A stretch of 64,000 nt of DNA. Origin: Hymenobacter ruricola (GTDB taxonomy: Bacteria; Bacteroidota; Bacteroidia; Cytophagales; Hymenobacteraceae). The first letter of the stretch is position 1. Every line of letters begins with the position of its first letter. The position numbers and the translations under genes were made by a program. Positions 34,129 to 41,879 of the stretch are shown piece after piece. The stretch covers positions 620,001 through 684,000 of the forward strand of contig NZ_JADQDM010000002.1 in the NCBI RefSeq assembly GCF_015694525.1, written 5' to 3'. Below the pieces are notes generated by a model that was given only the letters and a program-made list of their open reading frames with translations, was not told where the DNA came from and did no database searches.

Positions 34129-35307
34129 GTGGTTCCTACCCGCCCCCTCCCCTACGGCCGCCAGCACATCACCGAGGCCGACGTGGCCGCCGTCACGGCC
34201 GCCCTGCACGCCGACTACCTCACCCAGGGGCCCACCGTGGCCGAGTTTGAAAAGCAGTTTGCCGCCTACGTGGGCGCCCGCTACGCCGTGGCCGTGGCCA
34301 ACGGCACGGCCGCCCTGCACCTGTGCGCCCTGGCCCTGAACGTGCAGCCCGGCCAGCGCGTCATCACCACGCCGCTCACCTTCGCGGCTTCGGCCAACTG
34401 CGTGCGCTACTGCGGCGGCGAAGTCCATTTTGCCGACATCGACCCGGCCACGGGGTTGATTGATTTGGCGAAAGTGCGGGCGTTGCTCGAAACGCATTCT
34501 AACGGCTATTTCACGGGCCTGATTCCGGTGGATTTTGCCGGGCTGGCCGTGAACCTGGAAGAAGCGCGCCGGCTGGCCGATGAGTTTGGCCTCTGGATAA
34601 TCGAGGATGCCTGCCACGCGCCGGGCGGCTTTTTTGTTGATTCCAAAGGCCAGGAGCAGCGCTGCGGCAATGGCCAGTTTGCCGAGTTGGCCATTTTCAG
34701 CTTCCACCCGGTGAAGCACATTGCCACCGGCGAAGGCGGCATGATTACCACCAACTCCGAGCAGTTGTTCCACCACTTGCTGCGGCTGCGCACCCACGGC
34801 ATTACCCGCGACCCGGCCGACCTCCGGCGCGAGCCCGACGGCGGCTGGTACATGGAAATGCAGGAGCTCGGCTACAACTACCGCCTGCCCGATTTTAACT
34901 GCGCTCTGGGCCTGAGCCAGCTCGCCCGCGCCGACGAAGGCCTGGCCCGCCGCCGCCAGCTGGCCGCCCATTACGATGCCGCTTTCGCCCAGGTGCCCGG
35001 GGTGACGGTGCTGGCCCCCGGCCGGCCCGGCCACGCCTACCACCTCTACGTCATCGAAGTAGCCGACCGCAAAGGCCTGTACGACTTCCTGAAAACCCGG
35101 CAGATTTTCGCCCAGGTGCACTACATTCCGGTGCACCGCATGCCGTATTACGAAGGCCTGGGCTGGCAGGCCGGCGACTTCCCGCTGGTGGAAGAATACT
35201 ACGCGCACTGCCTCAGCATCCCGCTTTTTCCCACGCTGACCGACGAGGAGCAGGCCTACGTGGTGGCCTGCATCACTGAGTTTGTGACTGCTGAAAATGC
35301 CGGCTAG
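34129..35307 (+). CDS. pseC: UDP-4-keto sugar aminotransferase of pseudaminic acid synthesis
   Basis: 392 residues from a GTG at 34129. PLP-dependent; converts the 4-keto product of PseB to UDP-4-amino-4,6-dideoxy-N-acetyl-beta-L-altrosamine. 'PYGRQHITEADVAAV' at the N-terminus and 'YAVAVANGTAALHLCALAL' are typical; 'FSFHPVKHIATGEGGMITTN' at about 185-204 contains the PLP-binding Lys. 'VHYIPVHRMPYYE' closes the active site. It overlaps the aldo/keto reductase gene by 11 bases, starting an operon with the next two genes. Confidence 0.92.
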   Translation: MVPTRPLPYGRQHITEADVAAVTAALHADYLTQGPTVAEFEKQFAAYVGARYAVAVANGTAALHLCALALNVQPGQRVITTPLTFAASANCVRYCGGEVHFADIDPATGLIDLAKVRALLETHSNGYFTGLIPVDFAGLAVNLEEARRLADEFGLWIIEDACHAPGGFFVDSKGQEQRCGNGQFAELAIFSFHPVKHIATGEGGMITTNSEQLFHHLLRLRTHGITRDPADLRREPDGGWYMEMQELGYNYRLPDFNCALGLSQLARADEGLARRRQLAAHYDAAFAQVPGVTVLAPGRPGHAYHLYVIEVADRKGLYDFLKTRQIFAQVHYIPVHRMPYYEGLGWQAGDFPLVEEYYAHCLSIPLFPTLTDEEQAYVVACITEFVTAENAG

Positions 35308-36211
35308 CGTCGCCCTTACAGCAGCTGATTTCGTGGGACGGCTGGCGCTGGGCACGGCGCAGCTCGGGCTCGATTACGGCATCAACAACACCGCCGGGCG
35401 GCCCCCCGACGCCACCGTGCACGAGGTGCTGAGCACGGCCCAGGCCGCCGGCATCTCCCTGCTCGACACCGCCGCCGCCTACGGCGACAGCGAAGCCCGC
35501 CTGGGCCAGTGGCTGAGCCGGCACTATCCGTCGGGCTCGCTTTTCCAAGTGGTGACCAAAGTGGCGGCGGGCCCGGCCGCCCAGGTGCAGCAGCAGCTGC
35601 GGGAGTCGCTGGGGCGGCTGCGGCAGCCGGCGGTGTATGGGGTGATGTTTCACAGCTTCAGCGCTTTTCGGGAGCAGCCCGGTGGCTGGGCGGCCTTGCA
35701 GGAAGCCCGGCACGGCAGGCTGGCTCAACGCATTGGGGTCTCGCTTTACCATCCGCAGGAAGCGGTTTGGCTCTTGGAAGAAGGGCTTGACGTGGACCTG
35801 GTGCAGGTGCCGTACAACGTGCTCGACCAGCGGTTTGGCCCGCTGCTGCCGGAGCTGGCGCGGCGCGGCGTGGAAGTGCACGTGCGCTCGGCGTTTCTGC
35901 AAGGGTTGTTGCTGCGCGAACCGGCCACTTTGCCCGCTTTTTTTGCCCCGCTGGCCCCCAAGCTGACTCGGCTTCAGCGCCTGGCTCAAACGGCCGACGT
36001 GCCGCTGCCCGCGCTGCTGCTGCAGTTTGCCGCGTGTGCGCCCGGCGTGAGCCGGGCCGTGGTCGGCGTGGACTCAGCGGCCAATCTGCGCGAAAACCTG
36101 GCCGCGGCTACGCACTTGATTGCCGCCGAACAGCGTCGGCCGGAACTGCAGGAGCTGGCCGAAAAAACCGACGACTTCATTCTCCCCTACACATGGCCGC
36201 CCCGCTCCTAG
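35297..36211 (+). CDS. Aldo/keto reductase of the nonulosonate locus
   Basis: 304 residues. The four AKR catalytic residues are readable: Asp and Tyr in 'LLDTAAAYGDSEARLG', Lys in 'FQVVTKVAAGP', His in 'YGVMFHSFSAF'. NADP(H) reduction of a carbonyl in the cytoplasm is the family reaction. Homologues occur in nonulosonic-acid and legionaminic-like gene clusters near SpsF-like genes, but their step is not established. It overlaps pseC by 11 bases and the SDR gene by 19 bases, so translational coupling is likely. It may modify a side branch of the sugar. Confidence 0.85.
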   Translation: MPASVALTAADFVGRLALGTAQLGLDYGINNTAGRPPDATVHEVLSTAQAAGISLLDTAAAYGDSEARLGQWLSRHYPSGSLFQVVTKVAAGPAAQVQQQLRESLGRLRQPAVYGVMFHSFSAFREQPGGWAALQEARHGRLAQRIGVSLYHPQEAVWLLEEGLDVDLVQVPYNVLDQRFGPLLPELARRGVEVHVRSAFLQGLLLREPATLPAFFAPLAPKLTRLQRLAQTADVPLPALLLQFAACAPGVSRAVVGVDSAANLRENLAAATHLIAAEQRRPELQELAEKTDDFILPYTWPPRS

Positions 36212-36999
36212 CCGATTATTCGCAGTTGTTCAACCTGTCGGGCCGCCTGATTCTGGTGACCGGCGGCTACGGGCACCTGGGCCGGGCCGTGGTGCTGGGC
36301 CTGCTGGCGCACGGCGCCCGGGTGGTGGTGCTGGCCCGCCACGAATCCAGCTTCGCGGAGCAGTTTGCGGCCGAAATTCCCGCCGGCCACCTGCACTTCC
36401 AGTCCTGCGACGTGGCTGCTACGCCTTCGGTGCAGGCCGCCCTCCGCGCCGTTCGTGAGCGGCACGGCTTGCCGCACGTGCTCATCAACAACGCCGTGTA
36501 CAGTGCCGGCCAGCAGCCCGATGCCCTGACCGATGAGCAGTTTGCCCTCGGCCTCGACGGCTCGGCGGGCAGCGCCTACCGCTGCCTGCGCGAAGTGCTG
36601 CCCTACCTGCGCGAAAACGGCGGCGGCAAAATCATCAACGTGGCGTCGATGTACGGCGTGGTGGCGCCCGATTTCGCCGCTTATGAGGAGTACCCCAGAT
36701 TTCTGAACCCGCCCCACTACGGCGCGGCCAAAGCCGCTGTCATCCAGCTCACCAAATACTTTGCGTCCTATCTCGGGCCGGAGAATATTCAGGTGAACTG
36801 CGTGTCGCCGGGCCCCTTTCCCAGCGAAGGCGTGCAGGCCGAAAGCGGTTTTGTGGCCGAGCTGCGGCAGCGCAACCCGTTGGGGCGCATCGGCCAGCCC
36901 GCCGACCTGGCGGGTGCCTTTGTGTACTTGAGCGCCGCAGCTTCCGATTTTGTGACCGGCCACAACCTGGTGGTGGACGGCGGCTGGACCATTCGCTAA
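36193..36999 (+). CDS. Short-chain dehydrogenase, PtmA-like
   Basis: 268 residues from the ATG at 36193. Classical SDR: 'LILVTGGYGHLGRAVVLG' (cofactor binding, about residues 18-35), 'HVLINNAVYSAG', catalytic Ser in 'INVASMYGV' and Tyr-x-x-x-Lys in 'PPHYGAAKAAVIQL'. PtmA-like reductases accompany nonulosonic-acid loci of Campylobacter and others, where they change the sugar or its nucleotide precursor. It overlaps the reductase gene upstream by 19 bases and ends 6 bases before the cytidylyltransferase gene, giving one tight operon. Confidence 0.85.
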   Translation: MAAPLLADYSQLFNLSGRLILVTGGYGHLGRAVVLGLLAHGARVVVLARHESSFAEQFAAEIPAGHLHFQSCDVAATPSVQAALRAVRERHGLPHVLINNAVYSAGQQPDALTDEQFALGLDGSAGSAYRCLREVLPYLRENGGGKIINVASMYGVVAPDFAAYEEYPRFLNPPHYGAAKAAVIQLTKYFASYLGPENIQVNCVSPGPFPSEGVQAESGFVAELRQRNPLGRIGQPADLAGAFVYLSAAASDFVTGHNLVVDGGWTIR

Positions 37000-37005
37000 C
37001 TTCCT

Positions 37006-37755
37006 ATGACTACCTCCTGGCCCGTGCGCGTCGTCGTCGTCATTCAGGCGCGCATGAATTCCTCCCGCCTGCCGGGCAAGGTGTTGCTGCCCCTGCCGCT
37101 TTCGGCCGGAACCACCGTGCTGGGCCACGTGGTGGCGCGCGCCCGGCAGGTGGTACCGGGCGCGCAAGTGGTGGTGGCCACCTCCGCGCTGGCCGCCGAT
37201 GATGCCGTGGCGGCCGCCGCTGAAACCTTGCGGGCCTCCGTGTTTCGGGGCGACGAGCAGGACGTGCTGAGCCGCTTCGCGGGCGCCGCGCAGGCCCACC
37301 ACGCCGAGGTCGTTGTGCGCCTCACCGCCGATAACCCGGCCCTTGACCCGGCTTTTGTGCGGGCAGCAGTAGCGCAGCACCTCGCCACCCGGGCCGATTA
37401 CACACTGACCACGGGCTTGCCCCTGGGCACCAACGTGGAAGTCATGGCCGCCGCCGCGCTGCGCCGGGTGGCCGCCGAGGCGACGCGTCCCGAGGAGCGG
37501 GAGCACGTGACGCCCTACCTGCGCCGCCACCCCGAGCTTTTCCGGCTGGAAGAGTTGCCCTGCACCGTGCCAGCTTTGGTGGCCGGGCTGCGCCTGACGG
37601 TGGACTACCCAAGCGACTACGCGCTGCTGCATTTGCTGTACTCGCAGCTGCCCGCCGATTTCTCCCTGACCGACCCGGCCGGGCTGCCCGCCTTGCTGGC
37701 AACGCACCCCTGGCTCATGCATATCAACGACCAAAACAGTCAGGTTCAGCCTTAA
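37006..37755 (+). CDS. SpsF-like cytidylyltransferase, candidate CMP-nonulosonate synthetase
   Basis: 249 residues. 'VVVIQARMNSSRLPGKVL' near residues 9-26 is the nucleotide-binding loop of SpsF/NeuA-type cytidylyltransferases; 'RLTADNPALDPAFV' supplies the metal-binding Asp, and 'LPLGTNVEVMAAAALRRV' is typical of SpsF. In this context it should couple CTP to the nonulosonic acid made by PseI. It belongs to the SpsF branch rather than the classical PseF, so the exact sugar is not certain. It ends the pseC operon. Confidence 0.78.
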   Translation: MTTSWPVRVVVVIQARMNSSRLPGKVLLPLPLSAGTTVLGHVVARARQVVPGAQVVVATSALAADDAVAAAAETLRASVFRGDEQDVLSRFAGAAQAHHAEVVVRLTADNPALDPAFVRAAVAQHLATRADYTLTTGLPLGTNVEVMAAAALRRVAAEATRPEEREHVTPYLRRHPELFRLEELPCTVPALVAGLRLTVDYPSDYALLHLLYSQLPADFSLTDPAGLPALLATHPWLMHINDQNSQVQP

Positions 37756-37813
37756 ACTTTGTTTTTTGATTTGTCGCAACGGCTTGGGGTAAGCTGAAGG
37801 CTCCTAAAAAAAA

Positions 37814-37840
37814 CAACGCCCGGCGAGTGGCCGGGCGTTG
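37814..37840 (-). terminator. Terminator of the S74-type T9SS gene
   Basis: Perfect 11-base arms (CAACGCCCGGC / GCCGGGCGTTG) with a 5-base loop, and an A run at 37806-37813 that reads as a U run on the minus strand. It follows the gene ending at 37867 and may also stop the convergent operon. Confidence 0.85.
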
Positions 37841-37866
37841 CTGGTATGCGGCTTGCGACGCCGGCG

Positions 37867-39411
37867 TTAGCGGGTGAGCACCATGCGTTTGCTGGTGGCT
37901 TCTTTGCCATTCACGGTGAGGGTGTAGAGGTACACGCCGGCCGGCAGCGAGCCGGCTTTGATTTCCACGGTGTGCCGGCCGCTGGCCAGGTCCGCTATGC
38001 TGCGCACCGTACGGCCCTGCATGTCGACGATGCTGAGCACGGCGCTCGTGACGCCGGCGGGCAAGGCGTACTCAATGCGGGTAGCCTCCTGGAACGGATT
38101 GGGGGCGTTCTGCTCCAGTTTCACCTGGCTCATGTCGGGAGCGGTGGGCGTCGGCTGCGTGCCCGGGGCCTGCCCAGTTTTGCCTTCCACCAGGGCCCGT
38201 AGCTCGGCCATTTGCGCTTTCAGGTCGGCCACTTGCTGCTGCAGCTCCGTGGTTTCGGCCTGTTTGGCATCGAGCTGCTTCACGGCCTCGACCAATACCG
38301 GCACCACCTCGATGTAGTTGACGCCGTAGAAGCCATCTTTCTGTTGCTTAACGGCTTCGGGCAGCGTTTTCTGCATTTCCTGGGCAATGAACCCGTACTG
38401 CCGCTCCTTCGGAAAGTTGCGTTTGGCAAACTCCGTCGACTGCTTAAAAGTGTACGTCGTCCCGCGCATCTGCCGAATCAGGCCCAGCCCATTTTCGATG
38501 GTTTTCACGTCCTCCTTGAACCGTTGGTCGGAAAACGTGATGAAGTTATTGGCATACACATCGCCAAAAGCGACAATGGTCCCGGAGGTAATACTACCTC
38601 CGCTAATATTACCAGAGCTGACATCTCCGGTTGGCGAAACCGTGAACACGGGCTGGGTAAGGTTGCTTACGGCAAAAATGGGCCGGTTGACAACCTGCGT
38701 GTTGTTGGAGAGGCGCCCCTGGACGTTGACGAGGGGGCGCAAATTCCCGAAGGGGTCCGCCACGTCGTTGCCCGGGGTGATGTTGCCGCCAAAGAACAGG
38801 GCTTCGCGCGTGTCAGTGGTCCGGGTGCCCACGATGGTGGGAATAAACTGCCCGGCGGCCCCGGTGCCGTTGCTGATGGTAAAGAAATCGGTGGGCGCGT
38901 CGGCCACGCCGATGCGCAGCGGGGTTTCGCCCCCCGTCAGGGCGGTGGCCGTGATTTCGGCCGCCGGGGCAAGCGTGCCGCCTTGCAGCTTCAGCACGTC
39001 GGTGAACTGGTTGGTGAACTGGTTGCTGAGGAAGCGCAGGCGCAGCAGGCTGCTTGCATTCTCGCCCCAGCCCACCACCAGGTCCTCGGCGCCGGTGGCC
39101 GGGTTCGTCACTTGGTTGAAAAGGCCGAATTGGCTGTTTTTCTGCAGCCGCAGGCCGTAGGGCAGCACGCCGCCCACGCCGAAGGGCGACTCGCCCAACG
39201 CCAACCAGTTGTCGCTGGGCGCGAACTGCCCGAACAGGCCGCTGCGAATCTGACCCAGGGGCCCCGTGGCGCCGGTAGCCGGAGCCCCGTTTACCGAAGG
39301 GCCCTGAATGGTGGCGCCCGGGGTCAGCACCTGGGCAACGGATGAATGGACGGCAACAATGCCCAGGGCGAGGGCCAGCGCCGAGGCGCGGGCCAGTGTA
39401 GTTTTTTTCAT
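37867..39411 (-). CDS. T9SS type A protein with an S74 (tail-fibre) intramolecular chaperone
   Basis: 514 residues from the ATG at 39411 ('MKKTTLARASALALALG', cleavage near 'SSVAQV'). The middle is low-complexity and beta-rich ('SSGNISGGSITSGTIVAFGD'). An S74 chaperone region follows: 'FSDQRFKEDVKTIENGLG' and 'QYGFIAQEMQKTLPEAVKQQ', which in phage tail fibres trims itself after trimer folding. A coiled coil ('ETTELQQQVADLKAQMAELR') leads to a type A sorting domain ('LEQNAPNPFQEATRIEYALP', 'LPAGVYLYTLTVNGKEATSK'). A trimeric fibre exported by T9SS is inferred. Confidence 0.85.
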   Translation of the reverse strand: MKKTTLARASALALALGIVAVHSSVAQVLTPGATIQGPSVNGAPATGATGPLGQIRSGLFGQFAPSDNWLALGESPFGVGGVLPYGLRLQKNSQFGLFNQVTNPATGAEDLVVGWGENASSLLRLRFLSNQFTNQFTDVLKLQGGTLAPAAEITATALTGGETPLRIGVADAPTDFFTISNGTGAAGQFIPTIVGTRTTDTREALFFGGNITPGNDVADPFGNLRPLVNVQGRLSNNTQVVNRPIFAVSNLTQPVFTVSPTGDVSSGNISGGSITSGTIVAFGDVYANNFITFSDQRFKEDVKTIENGLGLIRQMRGTTYTFKQSTEFAKRNFPKERQYGFIAQEMQKTLPEAVKQQKDGFYGVNYIEVVPVLVEAVKQLDAKQAETTELQQQVADLKAQMAELRALVEGKTGQAPGTQPTPTAPDMSQVKLEQNAPNPFQEATRIEYALPAGVTSAVLSIVDMQGRTVRSIADLASGRHTVEIKAGSLPAGVYLYTLTVNGKEATSKRMVLTR

Positions 39412-40130
39412 GGCGAGGAAGTGCGATGTGGTTGATGATAAATGCCGAGGAATGATGACGCTGCAATGCACGGGCGCTTCGGCAGCTGCCCGGCGCAGCA
39501 CGCTGGCAATCAATGGTGAGCAACAGCATTACTTGTGCGCTTCCTACCAGCGGAGCGGGCACAGCTGTCCTGGCTACCTCCTTTCAGAGCTTAGAAGTTG
39601 GGCAAATCCGATATCAGCCGGGAAAACCGTAGACAACACGGTTTTGAAACGGCCCAAAACAAGGCCGTTCAGCGAGTGCAAAACCCAAGAAGCCAATGCG
39701 GGCCGCCGGCGGCCGCATCCTTCCCAAACCGTGAACTGAGATTTCTCTGCCAGCAGGAGGTGGTCCTTAACGGCGCAGAGAGAAAGGGTAGAGTGGTTGA
39801 CACAACACCTGTGATTCCGAACAGGCGGGCAATAGGCAACCGGTTTCAGGACCGGTAGAGCAACAGTCAATCCGCGGGATTGATGATGTAAACGTACCCG
39901 CTAATTAATTAACAGTCAATACACAATTATTATATTATGCATAACCTTTCTAATATCCTTGATGCTTCGGGCTAGCTGCGTGGTTTGCGGGGAGCCTTGC
40001 GCTAATTGGCGCGGCCAGTATCTTAGCGCACGGCTCCGCAGGCGCCGTTGTCGACGGCCTCGCCTGCCCGGAGGTTGGGTGTGGCCCTTGCCGAGGGCCT
40101 GTGGAGGCCTGCATTCCCATCCCGTTGCCT
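39412..40130. other. Long intergenic region in the glycan island
   Basis: About 720 bases without a convincing gene. The first part is of mixed composition; 39880-39960 is strongly AT-rich and could hold a promoter for the GNAT gene, though no TAnnTTTG was found. Two short hairpins were seen: CCGGT-N6-ACCGG near 39840 and CAATCC-GCG-GGATTG near 39870. Open frames on both strands here have no protein-like features. Confidence 0.4.
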
Positions 40131-40727
40131 ATGCCCGCGCGCTCCTACTCCGCTTTGCGTTTAAACCAGTACGAGCAGGCTGGCTACCAGCTAGTGCCCA
40201 TCCGCTACGAAGACCGGGAGCCCATCCGGCAGTGGCGCAACGCTCAATTGGCGGTGTTGCGCCAGGCCGCGCCGCTCACGGCCGAGCAGCAGGACGCTTA
40301 TTTCCAGCGCGTGGTGCTGCCGCTGTTTGAGCAGGCGCGGCCGGGGCAGTTGCTGTTTTCGTTGCTGCGTGAGGGCGAGTTGGTGGCGTACGGCGGCCTG
40401 GTGCACATTTCCTGGCCCGACGAGCGGGCCGAAGTGTCCTTCCTGGCCGACCCGGCGCGTGCCCTGGCCCCCGCCACTTACCGGCAGGACTTTCTCGCGT
40501 TTCTGCAGCTGCTCTACCGGGTGGCGTTTGAAGACCTGCGCCTGAACCGGCTGGTGACCGAAACCTACGACCTGCGGCCGGCGCACGTGGCCATTATGGA
40601 AGAAAGCGGCCTGAAGCCCGAAGGCCGGCTGCGCCAGCACGTGCAGCTGGCCCCGGGCACCTTTGCCGACTCGCTCATGCACGGCCTGCTGGCCGCAGAC
40701 TACGCGGCCGGGAAGCCCGGGGCCTAA
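40131..40727 (+). CDS. GNAT-family acetyltransferase
   Basis: 198 residues from the ATG at 40131 (a start 30 bases upstream is also open). GNAT fold: 'LVPIRYEDREPIRQWRNAQL' is an N-terminal helix typical of RimJ/PseH-like transferases, and 'LNRLVTETYDLRPAHVAIME' with 'ESGLKPEGRLRQHVQL' forms the acetyl-CoA-binding C-terminal core. It precedes pseH and may transfer a second acyl group to the sugar; this is inference from position. It is not PseG: no UDP-sugar hydrolase segment is present. Confidence 0.8.
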   Translation: MPARSYSALRLNQYEQAGYQLVPIRYEDREPIRQWRNAQLAVLRQAAPLTAEQQDAYFQRVVLPLFEQARPGQLLFSLLREGELVAYGGLVHISWPDERAEVSFLADPARALAPATYRQDFLAFLQLLYRVAFEDLRLNRLVTETYDLRPAHVAIMEESGLKPEGRLRQHVQLAPGTFADSLMHGLLAADYAAGKPGA

Positions 40728-40810
40728 GCAGGGCCCACTACTTTTACCCCGGGGCCGGCACCATTCCCCGCTGATTTCTCCAGTGAAACCCCGTTCTCTT
40801 TTCGTTGCCC

Positions 40811-41356
40811 ATGAATAACGACATCCTGCGCCCCCTCACCGCCGACGACCTGGAAATGGTGCGCGCCTGGCGCAATTCCGACGCCGTGGCTCAGTACATG
40901 TACACGTCCACGCCCGTCTCGGCAGAGCAGCAGCAGGCGTGGTTTGCCCGCATCAGCGCCGACGCCAGCAAGGCATATTGGGTTATTCAGAACCAGGGCC
41001 GGCCCGTGGGCGTGGCCAACCTCTACGACATCAATGCCGCGTTTAAATCCTGCTACTGGGCCTTTTACCTGGGCGAGACCGACCTGCGCGGCAGCGGGCT
41101 GGGGGCCAAGGTGGAAATGGCCGTGCTCGATTACGTGTTCGAGGAGCGCAAGCTGAACAAGCTGCTCTGCGAGGTGTTCGTGAGCAACGACAAGGTGATT
41201 GCCATGCACGAGAAGTTTGGCTTTCGGCGCGAGTCGTACTTCCGCCAGCACGTCCACAAAAACGGGGTGTTTCACGACGTGGTGGGCCTGGCCATGCTGC
41301 AACGGGAGTGGCAGCAGTTGCGTGAGGGCCTCAGGGCCCGTTTTTTGCGAACCTAA
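40811..41356 (+). CDS. pseH: UDP-4-amino-sugar N-acetyltransferase
   Basis: 181 residues from the ATG at 40811 ('MNNDILRPLTADDLEMVRA'). A GNAT enzyme of the PseH group, which N-acetylates the amine made by PseC. 'WRNSDAVAQYMYTSTPVSAE' and 'YWAFYLGETDLRGSGLGAKV' are typical, the latter holding the acetyl-CoA loop; 'KLLCEVFVSNDKVIAMHEKF' and 'GFRRESYFRQHVHKNGVFHD' close the fold. It is followed by a MaoC-like gene and pseI. A weak TACTTTTA lies upstream near 40738. Confidence 0.9.
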   Translation: MNNDILRPLTADDLEMVRAWRNSDAVAQYMYTSTPVSAEQQQAWFARISADASKAYWVIQNQGRPVGVANLYDINAAFKSCYWAFYLGETDLRGSGLGAKVEMAVLDYVFEERKLNKLLCEVFVSNDKVIAMHEKFGFRRESYFRQHVHKNGVFHDVVGLAMLQREWQQLREGLRARFLRT

Positions 41357-41414
41357 ACGCGGCCCCGGCCGGCCGGTGCGGTGGCCGGCCTGCCCTTTTC
41401 TCCAACCCTGCGCA

Positions 41415-41825
41415 ATGCCCCTGGCCCCCGGCGATACCGCCTCCCTCAGCAAAACCATCACCGACGCCGACGTGCAGCAGTTTGCGGCGCTCTCGCTCGA
41501 CACCAACCCGCTGCACCTCGACGAGGAGTACGCGCGGCAGTCGCGGTTTGGGCAGCGCATCAGCCACGGCATGCTCTACGGCGCGCTGGTGAGCGCCGTG
41601 ATTGGCACGCGGCTGCCCGGGCCGGGCACCATTTACATCAGCCAGAGCTTTACCTTCCTGAAACCGGTGTTTCGCGAAGACGTCATCACGGCCACCGTGA
41701 CCGTGACGGCGGTGGAAGCCGCCCGCCGGCAAGCCGTGCTGCGTACCGACTGCCACAACCAGCACGGCACCCTGGTGCTCACCGGCGAGGCCCGCGTGCT
41801 GCTGCCCGCCTCCGCAGGTCAGTAA
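41415..41825 (+). CDS. MaoC-like hotdog dehydratase
   Basis: 136 residues, one MaoC hotdog domain: 'TDADVQQFAALSLDTNPLHL' and 'GQRISHGMLYGALVSAVIGT' are the enoyl hydratase/dehydratase motif, with catalytic Asp and His in D-x-N-P-x-H. R-specific hydration of enoyl-CoA is the family reaction. Lying between pseH and pseI, it may supply an unusual acyl group, such as 3-hydroxybutyryl, to the sugar, a modification known for some nonulosonic acids; that is inference. Confidence 0.8.
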   Translation: MPLAPGDTASLSKTITDADVQQFAALSLDTNPLHLDEEYARQSRFGQRISHGMLYGALVSAVIGTRLPGPGTIYISQSFTFLKPVFREDVITATVTVTAVEAARRQAVLRTDCHNQHGTLVLTGEARVLLPASAGQ

Positions 41826-41852
41826 GCGCCGAATGGGCCGCGCGGCGGCCGT

Positions 41853-41860
41853 TACCTTTG
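41853..41860 (+). promoter_or_regulatory. Minus-7 element TACCTTTG of pseI
   Basis: A perfect TAnnTTTG ending 19 bases before the pseI ATG, so pseI may be transcribed separately from pseH and maoC. Confidence 0.5.
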
Positions 41861-41879
41861 CGTTCTTGCTTTTTGCCTC

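Noticed and set aside
37006..37755. SpsF-like protein as classical PseF
   Set aside because: The sequence fits the SpsF branch of the cytidylyltransferases; the role in CMP activation is probable but the gene symbol pseF was withheld.
39574..39870. Open frames on both strands in the 39.4-40.1 kb gap
   Set aside because: No domain, signal peptide or promoter; both strands are open because of composition.
39870..39883. Short hairpins in the long gap as a riboswitch
   Set aside because: Arms of five to six bases without conserved flanking motifs match no known riboswitch class and are too common to support a call.
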